64,000 nucleotides of DNA from Microbacterium algeriense (GTDB lineage: Bacteria > Actinomycetota > Actinomycetes > Actinomycetales > Microbacteriaceae). The position numbers were made by a program, and so were the translations under genes. Positions 35,317-43,721 of the stretch are shown in pieces. Numbering within the stretch: position 1 is the stretch's first letter; each line of letters opens with the position of its first letter. The notes below the pieces were generated by a model. It did not search any database, was not told the origin of the DNA, and saw only the letters and a list, made by a program, of their open reading frames with translations. The DNA lies in contig NZ_WAAO01000001.1 of NCBI RefSeq assembly GCF_008868005.1, forward strand, positions 1,054,001-1,118,000, written 5' to 3'.

Positions 35317-36275
35317 CCGACACCGTCAAGACCGAGACCTCGGCCAGCACCCGCGCGATCACCACCGGCGGCGGATTCGAGGGAGCCGCGGGGAGGACGC
35401 GCAAGAAGCTGTCGCGCCCGTGGGCATCCGTCGCGTCGATCATCATCGCGTTCCTGTGGACGATCCCGACGCTCGGCCTGTTCATCTCGTCCTTCCGCCC
35501 GCGCGACGACATCCAGTCGAGCGGATGGTGGACGTTCTTCGCCGACCCTCAGGTGACGCTGGAGAACTACGTCGACGTGCTGCAGTCCGGCACGACGCAG
35601 CTGACCATCCTGGAATCGTTCGTCAACTCGATCGCGATCACCATCCCGGCCACGATCATCCCGCTGATGATCGCGTCGATGGCGGCGTACGCGTTCGCGT
35701 GGATCGACTTCAAGGGCCGCAACGCGCTGTTCATCTTCGTCTTCGCGCTGCAGATCGTGCCGATCCAGATGGCTCTGGTGCCGCTGCTCAGCTCGTTCTC
35801 GCGAGGCCTGAACCTCTTCGGGCTGCAGGTGACCCTGCCCCTCGGAGCATCGGACGGGTACGCGCAGGTGTGGATCGCGCACTCGATGTTCGCGCTGCCG
35901 CTGGCCATCTACCTGCTGCACAACTTCATGTCGGAGATCCCGGGCGAGATCATCGAGGCGGCGCGCGTCGACGGAGCCTCCCGTGGGCAGATCTTCTTCC
36001 GCGTGGTGCTGCCGCTGACGATGCCGGCGATCGCGTCGGTCGCGATCTTCCAGTTCCTCTGGGTGTGGAACGACCTGCTCGTGGCGCTGGTGTTCGCGGA
36101 TGGCGCTGCCGCGCCCATCACGAAGCTGCTCGCCGAGATCACCGGAACGCGCGGCAACGACTGGTACCTGCTCACCGCCGGCGCCTTCGTGTCGATCATC
36201 GTGCCGCTGATCGTGTTCTTCGCCCTGCAGCGCTACTTCGTCCGCGGGCTGCTGGCCGGGTCGACCAAGGGGTGA
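35313..36275 (+). CDS. Sugar ABC transporter permease (AglG/MalG type)
   Basis: A 320-residue permease with about six helices and the EAA loop MSEIPGEIIEAARVDGASRG, typical of the second inner-membrane subunit. A Thr-rich cytosolic N-terminus of about 40 residues precedes the first helix. No ATPase gene follows, so a shared MsiK-like ATPase encoded elsewhere is expected. Confidence 0.88.
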   Translation: MTDTVKTETSASTRAITTGGGFEGAAGRTRKKLSRPWASVASIIIAFLWTIPTLGLFISSFRPRDDIQSSGWWTFFADPQVTLENYVDVLQSGTTQLTILESFVNSIAITIPATIIPLMIASMAAYAFAWIDFKGRNALFIFVFALQIVPIQMALVPLLSSFSRGLNLFGLQVTLPLGASDGYAQVWIAHSMFALPLAIYLLHNFMSEIPGEIIEAARVDGASRGQIFFRVVLPLTMPAIASVAIFQFLWVWNDLLVALVFADGAAAPITKLLAEITGTRGNDWYLLTAGAFVSIIVPLIVFFALQRYFVRGLLAGSTKG

Positions 36276-36280
36276 CGCGC

Positions 36281-36350
36281 CCTTCGACGGGCTCAGGGAC
36301 CGCTGGGTCGCTGAGCCCGTCGAAGTCGTGGGTCGCTGAGCCCGTCGAAG
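36281..36350. repeat. Cluster of three CTGAGC-TCGAAG repeats
   Basis: One inverted copy (36281-36299, CCTTCGACGGGCTCAGGGA) and two direct copies (CTGAGCCCGTCGAAG at 36311-36325 and 36336-36350) follow the permease gene. The inverted and first direct copies can pair as a hairpin that could act as terminator. Confidence 0.8.
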
Positions 36351-36396
36351 CGCAACACAGCCCCGCACGCGGCATGCGCGCGTCTACCCTGAAGTC

Positions 36397-37773
36397 ATGA
36401 AGTATGCGGACTCCATCGTCGATCTCGTCGGCGACACCCCTCTCGTGAAGCTCAACCGCGTCACGGAGGGCATCGCGTGCACGGTGCTCGTGAAACTCGA
36501 GTACCTGAACCCCGGCGGCTCCTCCAAGGACCGGATCGCGGCGCGGATCATCGACGCCGCCGAAGCCGCGGGTGACCTCGAGCCGGGCGGCACCATCGTC
36601 GAGCCGACGAGCGGCAACACCGGCGTCGGACTCGCCCTGGTGGCGCAGCAGCGGGGCTACCGCTGCGTGTTCGTGCTGCCGGACAAGGTCGGCGAGGACA
36701 AGATCGACGTGCTCCGGGCCTATGGCGCGGAGGTCGTGGTCACGCCGACCTCGGTGGCCCCCGACAGTCCGGAGTCGTACTACAGCGTGAGCGATCGGCT
36801 GGCGCGGGAGATCCCCGGGGCGTTCAAGCCGAACCAGTACGAGAACCCGAACGGTCCGCGCAGCCACTACGAGACCACCGGTCCTGAGATCTGGCGCGAC
36901 ACCGACGGCGAGATCACGCACTTCGTGGCCGGGGTCGGCACGGGCGGGACCATCACGGGAACCGGCCGTTTCCTGCGCGAGGTGTCCGGCGAGCGCGTCC
37001 GCATCGTCGGCGTCGACCCGGAGGGCAGCGTCTACAGCGGTGGGACGGGTCGCCCCTACCTCGTCGAGGGAGTGGGCGAGGACATCTGGCCCGGCGCCTA
37101 CGACCCCACTGTCCCGCACGAGATCGTGGCGGTGGGCGACGCCGAGTCGTTCGCGATGACGCGCCGGCTCGCCCGCGAGGAGGGCATCCTCGTCGGCGGA
37201 TCGAGCGGCATGGCCGTGGCCGGTGCGCTGCGCGTGGCGCGCGAGCTGCCCGCGGAGGCGGTGATGGTCGTGCTGCTCCCGGACGGGGGGCGCGGCTACC
37301 TCGGCAAGATCTTCAACGACGGCTGGATGCGGTCCTACGGGTTCAGCGATGTCGAGGACGGGGAGACCGTCGCCGACGTCCTCGCCGCCAGGGCGACCCG
37401 CCAGGGGGAGAGCATCCCGGACCTCGTGCACGCGCATCCGACGGACACCGTGCTCGAGGCGATCCGGATGATGACCGAGTACGACGTCTCGCAGCTCGTC
37501 GTGCTCAGCGCGGAACCTCCGGTGATGATGGGCGAGGTCGTCGGCACCGTCGACGAGAAGGGGCTGCTCGACCTGCTGTTCCGCGGCGAGGCGAATCCGA
37601 CGGACGCCGTGGGCGCGCATGTGGGGGAGCGGCTTCCGCTCGTCGGCATCCATGCCTCCGTCGCCGACGCCCGTGCCGCGCTCGCCGACGCCGACGCCCT
37701 GCTGGTCACGGAGGACGGCAAGCCGCACACGGTGCTGACGCGCCAGGATCTGCTGGCCTACCTCGCGCGCTGA
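36397..37773 (+). CDS. Cystathionine beta-synthase
   Basis: A 458-residue fold type II PLP enzyme with K44 as Schiff-base lysine (NPGGSSKDRIAAR) and the SGNTG loop at about residues 70-75; the C-terminal ~120 residues form a CBS-domain pair (HAHPTDTVLEAIRMMTEYDV, THE regulatory module). It condenses serine (or O-acetylserine) with homocysteine to cystathionine. TACCCT (36385-36390) lies 6 nt before the ATG, indicating a leaderless mRNA. It neighbours a PLP gamma-synthase/lyase gene, forming a transsulfuration pair. Confidence 0.92.
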   Translation: MKYADSIVDLVGDTPLVKLNRVTEGIACTVLVKLEYLNPGGSSKDRIAARIIDAAEAAGDLEPGGTIVEPTSGNTGVGLALVAQQRGYRCVFVLPDKVGEDKIDVLRAYGAEVVVTPTSVAPDSPESYYSVSDRLAREIPGAFKPNQYENPNGPRSHYETTGPEIWRDTDGEITHFVAGVGTGGTITGTGRFLREVSGERVRIVGVDPEGSVYSGGTGRPYLVEGVGEDIWPGAYDPTVPHEIVAVGDAESFAMTRRLAREEGILVGGSSGMAVAGALRVARELPAEAVMVVLLPDGGRGYLGKIFNDGWMRSYGFSDVEDGETVADVLAARATRQGESIPDLVHAHPTDTVLEAIRMMTEYDVSQLVVLSAEPPVMMGEVVGTVDEKGLLDLLFRGEANPTDAVGAHVGERLPLVGIHASVADARAALADADALLVTEDGKPHTVLTRQDLLAYLAR

Positions 37774-37846
37774 GCGGCGCCACCACCGGCGACCTCGGAC
37801 GTAACGGGACGGCCTCGGCGGCGACGGCCGACGTAGGCTGAGAGAC

Positions 37847-39001
37847 ATGTCCGACCACGCTTTCGCCACTCGAGCCATCCACGCGGGACAGGCGCCCGAT
37901 CCGACGACCGGGGCGATCATCCCGCCGATCTACCAGTCGTCCACGCACGTGCAGGACGGCATCGGAGGGCTCCGCGGCGGTTACGAGTACAACCGCTCCG
38001 GCAACCCGACCCGCTCCTCGCTGGAGACGCAGCTCGCCGCGCTCGAAGGCGGCGAAGGGGCGCTCTCCTTCGCGTCGGGACTCGCCGCGGAGGACGCCCT
38101 GCTGCGCGGGATCCTCACCCCGGGCGACCACGTGCTCCTCGGCAACGACGTGTACGGCGGCACGTACCGACTCCTCACGCGCGTGCTGTCGACGTGGGGG
38201 ATCGAGACCACCACGGTCGAGCTGTCGGACGTCGATGCGCTGCGGGCGGCGATCCGTCCCGAGACGAAGATCGTCTGGCTCGAGACCCCGAGCAACCCGC
38301 TGCTCAAGGTCGTGGACATCGCGCTCACCGCCGAGATCGCGCACGCCGCCGGAGCGATCGTCGTCGTGGACAACACCTTCGCCTCGCCCGCCCTGCAGCA
38401 GCCGCTCTCCCTCGGCGCCGACCTGGTGGTGCACTCCACGACCAAGTACCTCGGCGGTCACTCCGACGTGCTCGGCGGCGCGGTCGTCTTCGGTGACGAC
38501 CGCTTCTTCGAGCAGGTCAAGTTCCAGCAGTTCGCCGTGGGCGCCGTCTCGGCACCGCTCGACGCGTGGCTGACGACGCGCGGCATCAAGACGCTCGCGC
38601 TGCGGATGCGACAGCACTCCGAGAACGCGCAGGCCATCGCGGAGTGGGCGCAGCAGAGGCCCGAGATCGCGCAGGTCTTCTATCCGGGACTCGCCTCCCA
38701 CGCCGGGCACGACATCGCGGCGAGGCAGATGAGCGGCTTCGGCGGGATGCTCTCGCTCGGACTCGCCGCCGGCGCGGATGCAGCGCGATCCTTCGCGGAG
38801 AGCACGTCGCTGTTCCAGCTGGCCGAGTCGCTCGGCGGGGTCGAGTCGCTCATCGGGTATCCGCCCGACATGACGCACGCGTCCGTCCGCGGCACCGAGC
38901 TCGCCGTTCCCGAGAACATCGTCCGACTGTCGGTCGGCATCGAAGACGTGAGCGACCTCATCGCCGATCTCGAAGACGGGCTCGGCCGCATCGGGCGCTG
39001 A
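37847..39001 (+). CDS. metB: Cystathionine gamma-synthase/gamma-lyase
   Basis: A 384-residue Cys/Met-metabolism PLP enzyme: YEYNRSGNPTRSSLETQLAA, FASGLAAEDALLR, and the PLP lysine K200 in VHSTTKYLGGHSDVLGG. The sequence is of the MetB type, but adjacency to cystathionine beta-synthase suggests gamma-lyase activity in reverse transsulfuration (cystathionine to cysteine). TAGGCT lies 7 nt before the ATG, so it can be transcribed on its own as a leaderless gene. Confidence 0.88.
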   Translation: MSDHAFATRAIHAGQAPDPTTGAIIPPIYQSSTHVQDGIGGLRGGYEYNRSGNPTRSSLETQLAALEGGEGALSFASGLAAEDALLRGILTPGDHVLLGNDVYGGTYRLLTRVLSTWGIETTTVELSDVDALRAAIRPETKIVWLETPSNPLLKVVDIALTAEIAHAAGAIVVVDNTFASPALQQPLSLGADLVVHSTTKYLGGHSDVLGGAVVFGDDRFFEQVKFQQFAVGAVSAPLDAWLTTRGIKTLALRMRQHSENAQAIAEWAQQRPEIAQVFYPGLASHAGHDIAARQMSGFGGMLSLGLAAGADAARSFAESTSLFQLAESLGGVESLIGYPPDMTHASVRGTELAVPENIVRLSVGIEDVSDLIADLEDGLGRIGR

Positions 39002-39056
39002 CGCTGCGTCCGCCCGACCGAACGGGGCGTCGCGGCGGTAACTTGGGGGTTCCCCC

Positions 39057-39074
39057 GATCGAATCGATTCGATC
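39057..39074. promoter_or_regulatory. Perfect 18-bp palindromic operator before the MFS gene
   Basis: GATCGAATCGATTCGATC is an exact palindrome 29 bp before the GTG start. A TAACTT hexamer (39039-39044) upstream would place the start site inside it. A GGGGGTTCCCCC repeat (39045-39056) abuts it. It is a likely binding site for a TetR/MarR-type repressor not encoded nearby. Confidence 0.6.
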
Positions 39075-39102
39075 ACGCTTCCCCTGATTCTGGAAGGACG
39101 TC

Positions 39103-40500
39103 GTGTCCGACGCTCCCCGCACTGACTCCCTGCCCGTCGCAGACGCCTCGTCGCACCCCGAGACTCCCGCCATCGCCGCGCCCGCGCGCACGGCGACCGG
39201 CAGCATCCGCACGTCGACGGCGACCGGAGCGATCCGCACGCTCGGATCGAACCCCGCCACCGCGCCGATCATGCTGCACCCGGGAGACGCGATCTCCCTC
39301 GGTCGCCGGACGCTGTACATCATCCTGCTGGGCGCTCTCACCGCACTCGGCCCGTTCACGATCGACCTCTACCTCCCGGCCTTCCCGGTGCTGGAGGAGG
39401 ACTTCCAGACCACGGCAGCGGCGATCCAGCTGACCCTGACCGGCACGATGATCGGCTTCGCCCTCGGTCAGCTCGTCGTCGGCCCGCTCAGTGACAAGGT
39501 CGGCCGTCGCGTTCCGCTGATCGTGGTCACGGCTCTGCATGTCCTCGCGAGCGTCGGAGCGGCCTTCGCGCCCGATCTGGCGCCGCTCAGCGTCGCCCGC
39601 GTGCTCATGGGTGTCGGCGCGGCGGCCGGTGGTGTCGTGGCCATGGCGATCGTGCGCGACCTGTTCGGCGGGCGTCGCCTGGTCGTCATGCTGTCCCGCC
39701 TCGCCCTGGTCTCCGGAGTCGCACCCGTCGTCGCGCCCCTGATCGGGTCGTGGCTGCTCACGCTCATGCCCTGGCGGGGCATCTTCGCGGTGCTCGCGGC
39801 CTACGGGATCGTGATGCTGCTGTCGACGATCCTCTTCATCCCGGAGACGCTGCCCGTCGCCCGTCGCCAGGACCGCGGCGGCGCCACCATGCTGCAGCGA
39901 TACCGCTCCGTGCTCTCCGACCGTGTGTTCCTCGGCGTCCTCGTGATCGGCGGCATGACCTTCTCCGGTCTGTTCTCCTACCTCTCGGCCTCGCCATTCC
40001 TGTTCCAGGTGACCCACGGACTCGATGCCCAGCAGTACGGTCTGCTCTTCGCCGTGAACTCGCTCGGTGTGGTGCTCGGCGTGCAGACGGCTTCGCGGCT
40101 GGCCGCCCGATTCGGACCGCAGTGGGTCATGGCGTACTCGACGGCCGTGCTGCTGCTCTCCGCGGTCGCGATCGTCGTCACCGATCAGCTCGGGCTCGGC
40201 CTGTGGGGAACCGTCATCCCGCTGTTCGTCTTCATGACCGCGTGCGGGTTCACGATGCCCAACGTGCAGGTGCTGGCCCTCGACCGCCACGGCAAGGCGG
40301 CGGGGACGGCGGCCTCGATCATCGGGGCGGCCAACTTCGGCGTCGCGGGTCTCATCTCCCCGGCCGTCGGCTGGCTCTCGCACGACGCCGGGATCACCGC
40401 GACGACCATGGCCTCCGTCATGGTCGGCTGCTCCGTCGTCGGCATCCTCGCGCTGTGGCTCGTCGTACGACCCCGCACGGTGGGCATGCTCACTCCCTGA
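39103..40500 (+). CDS. Bcr/CflA-family MFS multidrug exporter
   Basis: A 465-residue, 12-helix major facilitator. TALGPFTIDLYLPAFPVLEEDF in the first helix-loop and QLVVGPLSDKVGRRVPL (motif A) identify the Bcr/CflA drug:H+ antiporters; GVAPVVAPLIGSWLL is motif C. The ~60-residue Ala/Thr-rich N-terminal extension is unusual. GGAAGGA lies before the GTG. The 18-bp palindrome upstream suggests induction by a ligand-responsive repressor. Confidence 0.88.
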   Translation: MSDAPRTDSLPVADASSHPETPAIAAPARTATGSIRTSTATGAIRTLGSNPATAPIMLHPGDAISLGRRTLYIILLGALTALGPFTIDLYLPAFPVLEEDFQTTAAAIQLTLTGTMIGFALGQLVVGPLSDKVGRRVPLIVVTALHVLASVGAAFAPDLAPLSVARVLMGVGAAAGGVVAMAIVRDLFGGRRLVVMLSRLALVSGVAPVVAPLIGSWLLTLMPWRGIFAVLAAYGIVMLLSTILFIPETLPVARRQDRGGATMLQRYRSVLSDRVFLGVLVIGGMTFSGLFSYLSASPFLFQVTHGLDAQQYGLLFAVNSLGVVLGVQTASRLAARFGPQWVMAYSTAVLLLSAVAIVVTDQLGLGLWGTVIPLFVFMTACGFTMPNVQVLALDRHGKAAGTAASIIGAANFGVAGLISPAVGWLSHDAGITATTMASVMVGCSVVGILALWLVVRPRTVGMLTP

Positions 40501-40530
40501 TCTTCAGGAACCATCGGCCACAATGGGACG

Positions 40531-41160
40531 ATGAGCAGACGGACGCTGTTGTGGTGGGGAGTGAGCCTCCTCGTGCTCGCAACGGCTCTCGGCGCCGTGG
40601 TGGTGTTCGTCTACCCGCAATCGCCCGGCTTCGACCGGTGGTGGAACGAGATGATCGCCGCGGCCAGGGCCGACTGGATGCTCGACTTCGCCCTCGCCCT
40701 GAACTGGATCGGCGGTGGCTGGGTCGCGATCCTCGGTGTTCCCCTGCTCGCGATCCTGGCGCTGGTGCTCGCGCGCCGGTGGCGCGGTGCGGTCTTCGCG
40801 GCGGTGAGCTTCCTGGCGAGTGCGGGGGCGGTGCAACTGCTCAAGACGCTCTTCGGACGCGCGCGACCGGATGACATGCTCGTCGTGAGCGACTACGGGT
40901 CGTTCCCCTCGGGGCACACTGCGAACGCGGCGACCATCGCGCTCGTGCTCTGGGTGCTGTTCCCGCGGGTGTGGGTCGCGATCGTCGGGGCGCTGTGGGT
41001 GCTGGCGATGGCGCTCTCGCGCACGTTCCTCTCGGTGCACTGGGCGACGGACACGCTCGGCGGCGCTCTCGTCGGGGCCGGTGTGGTGCTGGTGCTCGCC
41101 GCGTGGCTGCTGCCGTGGGTGCAGCGGAAGAAGCACGCACTCGACGCGCCGATAGGCTGA
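40531..41160 (+). CDS. PAP2-family membrane phosphatase
   Basis: A 209-residue membrane protein with about six helices and the three-part PAP2 active site: KTLFGRARP, SFPSGHT and SRTFLSVHWATD. It probably dephosphorylates undecaprenyl pyrophosphate or phosphatidic acid at the outer membrane face. CACAAT (40519-40524) is 6 nt before the ATG, suggesting a leaderless mRNA. Confidence 0.88.
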   Translation: MSRRTLLWWGVSLLVLATALGAVVVFVYPQSPGFDRWWNEMIAAARADWMLDFALALNWIGGGWVAILGVPLLAILALVLARRWRGAVFAAVSFLASAGAVQLLKTLFGRARPDDMLVVSDYGSFPSGHTANAATIALVLWVLFPRVWVAIVGALWVLAMALSRTFLSVHWATDTLGGALVGAGVVLVLAAWLLPWVQRKKHALDAPIG

Positions 41161-41189
41161 TCGGGCCCGTCCCCGTCGAAGGAGTCCCC

Positions 41190-41813
41190 GTGTCGCGCAT
41201 CCGTCCGTACCGCCCCGCCGACCGTGCCTCGCTGTACGAGGTCTGCGTGAAGACGGCCGACGCCGGAGGAGACGCGATCGGCATCCTGTCGGACGACGAC
41301 CTGTGGGGGAACCTGTTCGCGGTCCCCTACGCCGAACGGCATCCGGATCTCGCCTGGGTCGTCGAGAGCGACGACGGACGGACGATCGGGTACATCGTCG
41401 CGACCGACGACACCGACACGTTCTACACCTGGTTCCGGGACGAGTGGTGGCCGGCGCTGCAGCAGCGGTACCCCCGCCCCGTCGAGGTCGCCACGCGCGA
41501 GGATCGGATGGTCGACTACGGATACACCCGCGCGCCGGGCATCGAGCCGAACGCGGCGGAGTACCCCGCGCACCTGCACATCGACATGCTTCCGGAGACG
41601 CAGGGCCAAGGACTCGGGCGACAGCTCATGCAGACGCTGTTCGCCGAACTGACCCGCCGCGGCGTACGGGGACTGCACCTCGGGATCGACCCGAACAACA
41701 CCGGCGCCGCCGCGTTCTACGAGCGACTCGGAATGACCCGCCTGCCGGCCGAGCCCGGCGGGCAGATCTATGGTGTGCGCTTCGACAGCGACTCATCGTC
41801 GGTCGCTACCTGA
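41190..41813 (+). CDS. GNAT-family N-acetyltransferase
   Basis: A 207-residue GNAT protein with the acetyl-CoA loop QGQGLGRQLMQTLFAEL and the C-terminal NTGAAAFYERLGM. The extended region between residues 60 and 120 resembles O-GlcNAcase-type acetyltransferase domains. AAGGAG lies before the GTG. Substrate unknown. 41814-41960 after it shows no gene. Confidence 0.82.
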   Translation: MSRIRPYRPADRASLYEVCVKTADAGGDAIGILSDDDLWGNLFAVPYAERHPDLAWVVESDDGRTIGYIVATDDTDTFYTWFRDEWWPALQQRYPRPVEVATREDRMVDYGYTRAPGIEPNAAEYPAHLHIDMLPETQGQGLGRQLMQTLFAELTRRGVRGLHLGIDPNNTGAAAFYERLGMTRLPAEPGGQIYGVRFDSDSSSVAT

Positions 41814-41960
41814 CCAGGCCGTAACAGGTGCCCAGAGGTCGGCGACCCTGACAACGCGTCCCCGAGGGTCCTCGTGCGTTGCGCAGGCGGCCAGGGGCTG
41901 GAGCACTTCAAGGAGTAGCGCCTGAACTAGCTCGGGGCCAGTGTCATACAGCAGGAAAGG

Positions 41961-42245
41961 CTACTGCTCGTCGACCGCGGGTCGTCGGCCGATCAGTACC
42001 GATAGACCGACGAACCCGACGAGGAATGGCGCAACCACAATCAGTACGTAGTGCAGCCACAACGGTTCAATGACGGGATTGTAGGCGGTTGTCACGGCAC
42101 CGATGCCGCCCATGAAAAGCAACGCCAGGAGCCAGAATCCGGCTCCGTTCACACGGTTGCTGATCCAGAATGATCGGACGATCACGCCGAGAATCATCGA
42201 GATGCCCGCGACGCCGAACGCCACGAGAAACATGCCGAAGGTCAT
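41961..42245 (-). CDS. Small membrane protein, unknown
   Basis: A 94-residue protein with three predicted transmembrane segments (about 3-25, 37-55, 62-84) and a charged tail (GRRPAVDEQ). AGGAGG lies 6-7 nt before the ATG, overlapping the end of the upstream secreted-protein gene, so they are cotranscribed. Not recognised. Codon use is less GC-rich than neighbouring genes, hinting at transfer; an immunity or partner protein for the upstream product is speculation. Confidence 0.7.
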   Translation of the reverse strand: MTFGMFLVAFGVAGISMILGVIVRSFWISNRVNGAGFWLLALLFMGGIGAVTTAYNPVIEPLWLHYVLIVVAPFLVGFVGLSVLIGRRPAVDEQ

Positions 42246-42257
42246 GACGTCCTCCTG

Positions 42258-43199
42258 TCAGGATCCTTTGACAAGGCTATAGCAAGTGCCTAGGCCCACA
42301 GCATTGAAGAAGATTTTCGCGCCCTCTCGGATGAGGCCTTCAAGCGCCGTGAGTTGCTTGCGAGTCAGAGAAGCTTTGTTGTTGATCCACTTCTTGAAGA
42401 TGCCGATGACCTTGTCAATTTTCCCTCCGAGGGCGTCGTAGTACTTGCCCAGCGCTGCGGCCGCGCGAACGATCCTGTCTGCCTTGGCAAAGACCTGAAC
42501 AGCCTTCGCTCCGACAAGGCTGAGCCCGGCGATTTCTGCAAGGCATCCAGCGGAGTTGGTCACGATCCACCAAAAGTCAGGGTCTGCGACGACCGGGTAT
42601 GCCGTGACGGCGGATGTGTCGACGACCTGGACAACAGTCGAACCTTCGACACGGAACGAGGTGGGCACGGGAGCACCGTTGGCATCGAACGCCCATGGCA
42701 CGTCGAGCATCGCCGCGGGTAGCCCTGTCGCATCGTTTACGAAAACTGCGCCGCTGGGCTGCAGCTGGAGGGAGCTGCCGCCGACCATCTCGAAGGGGAA
42801 GGCGTACTCAGTGGGCGAGCCGGCGTCCGCGATCTCGATCAGGGTCTGCACGCCGACATCTGAAGCATAAGAGGTCAGAAGTGCTCCATCTATTTCCGTC
42901 GAAGCGACTGGTCGTCCAGCACCACTCTGGAGGTCCCTTGGAACGGCGGCAAGATCGACCGCGTCCTCTGAAGGGGCGCCCGGGATCCCGAATTCGACGG
43001 CGTCGTGGTCGCCCTCGCTCGACTCAGTCGTGATGGTCGTGCCGTTCGCGTCGGTGGTCATATTGACAGATGCACTCGCTTGAGTGGCAACCACAGACGG
43101 GTCCGTGCCCCCCGTCTGTGCGGCGGCCGCAGTGCCGCCCGATATGACAAGGACAGCGGTCGCGAAGGCGGCGATCGTGCACCGGAGCGGTATTGTCAT
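42258..43199 (-). CDS. Secreted protein of unknown function
   Basis: A 313-residue protein with a Sec signal peptide (IAAFATAVLVISGGTAAAAQ, cleavage near residue 27). The mature part starts with a Ser/Thr/Ala region, then beta-rich segments, a conserved-looking VVADPDFWWIVTNSAGCLAE near residue 215, and a Lys-rich helical C-terminus (KYYDALGGKIDKVIGIFKKW). Two cysteines could pair. GC content is visibly lower than average. It is not assigned to a family; a secreted toxin or pore-forming helix is only a guess. 43200-43424 upstream holds no convincing gene. Confidence 0.65.
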   Translation of the reverse strand: MTIPLRCTIAAFATAVLVISGGTAAAAQTGGTDPSVVATQASASVNMTTDANGTTITTESSEGDHDAVEFGIPGAPSEDAVDLAAVPRDLQSGAGRPVASTEIDGALLTSYASDVGVQTLIEIADAGSPTEYAFPFEMVGGSSLQLQPSGAVFVNDATGLPAAMLDVPWAFDANGAPVPTSFRVEGSTVVQVVDTSAVTAYPVVADPDFWWIVTNSAGCLAEIAGLSLVGAKAVQVFAKADRIVRAAAALGKYYDALGGKIDKVIGIFKKWINNKASLTRKQLTALEGLIREGAKIFFNAVGLGTCYSLVKGS

Positions 43200-43424
43200 G
43201 TGGTTCCCAATCGTGAGGTCGAGCAGGCAGAACGAACAAGCTCGACGATTGCGAAAGTATTCAGGAGCCACCGATATGGCAGAACAATCGACAGGCGGAA
43301 GCGCCACTGCCTCTGTTGGATAGGTCCTCGGGTGGTTCGGCATCGCCATCGATGTTGTGCGAGGCGCAGAGCCGAAGGCGCGAAGTGTGCTGCAGGGCGA
43401 CCACGGGAAGCGGGAGGAGACGAA

Positions 43425-43460
43425 CGTCGAAGGCCCCCGCTGATGCGAGGGCCTTCGACG
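43425..43460 (-). terminator. Terminator of tRNA-Ser
   Basis: A 12-bp perfect stem (43425-43436 with 43449-43460) and a 12-nt loop lie 4 nt past the encoded CCA of tRNA-Ser on the minus strand. Confidence 0.75.
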
Positions 43461-43464
43461 TTTC

Positions 43465-43552
43465 TGGCGGTGACGGCGGGATTCGAACCCGCGGTTGCTT
43501 GCACAACACACGCTTTCCAAGCGTGCTCCTTCGGCCGCTCGGACACGTCACC
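43465..43552 (-). tRNA. tRNA-Ser (GGA)
   Basis: On the minus strand acceptor GGTGACG pairs with CGTCACC, the anticodon loop TTGGAAA in stem CACGC/GCGTG gives GGA (43516-43518), a long variable arm is present as in all class II tRNAs, and the T-loop is TTCGAAT. The 3' CCA is encoded (43465-43467). It borders the AT-richer islet on its 3' side and the daptide cluster on its 5' side. Confidence 0.96.
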
Positions 43553-43640
43553 AAGGAACAACCTGTCCATCCTATCCGATCGACCGGGCACGCAGTGACA
43601 GTCCCTCTCGGCGGCGAGCGGCGACGCTTGAGCTGAAATA

Positions 43641-43669
43641 TTGCATGTTACCCGAGGTGTCTATAGCTT
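43641..43669 (+). promoter_or_regulatory. Putative promoter of the daptide operon
   Basis: TTGCAT (43641-43646), 17-bp spacer, TAGCTT (43664-43669), in the only AT-rich stretch before the cluster. The start site would be near 43676, leaving a leader of about 45 nt. No operator is evident. Confidence 0.45.
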
Positions 43670-43721
43670 CGTGTGCAGACGTATCCACCTCGAATGGGTA
43701 CACCAGGTTTGTGGGGGAAGC

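Noticed and set aside
43276..43323. A 15-codon frame after AGGAG (starting MAEQSTGG)
   Set aside because: Too short and without homologous or contextual support; it may be chance in a non-coding stretch.
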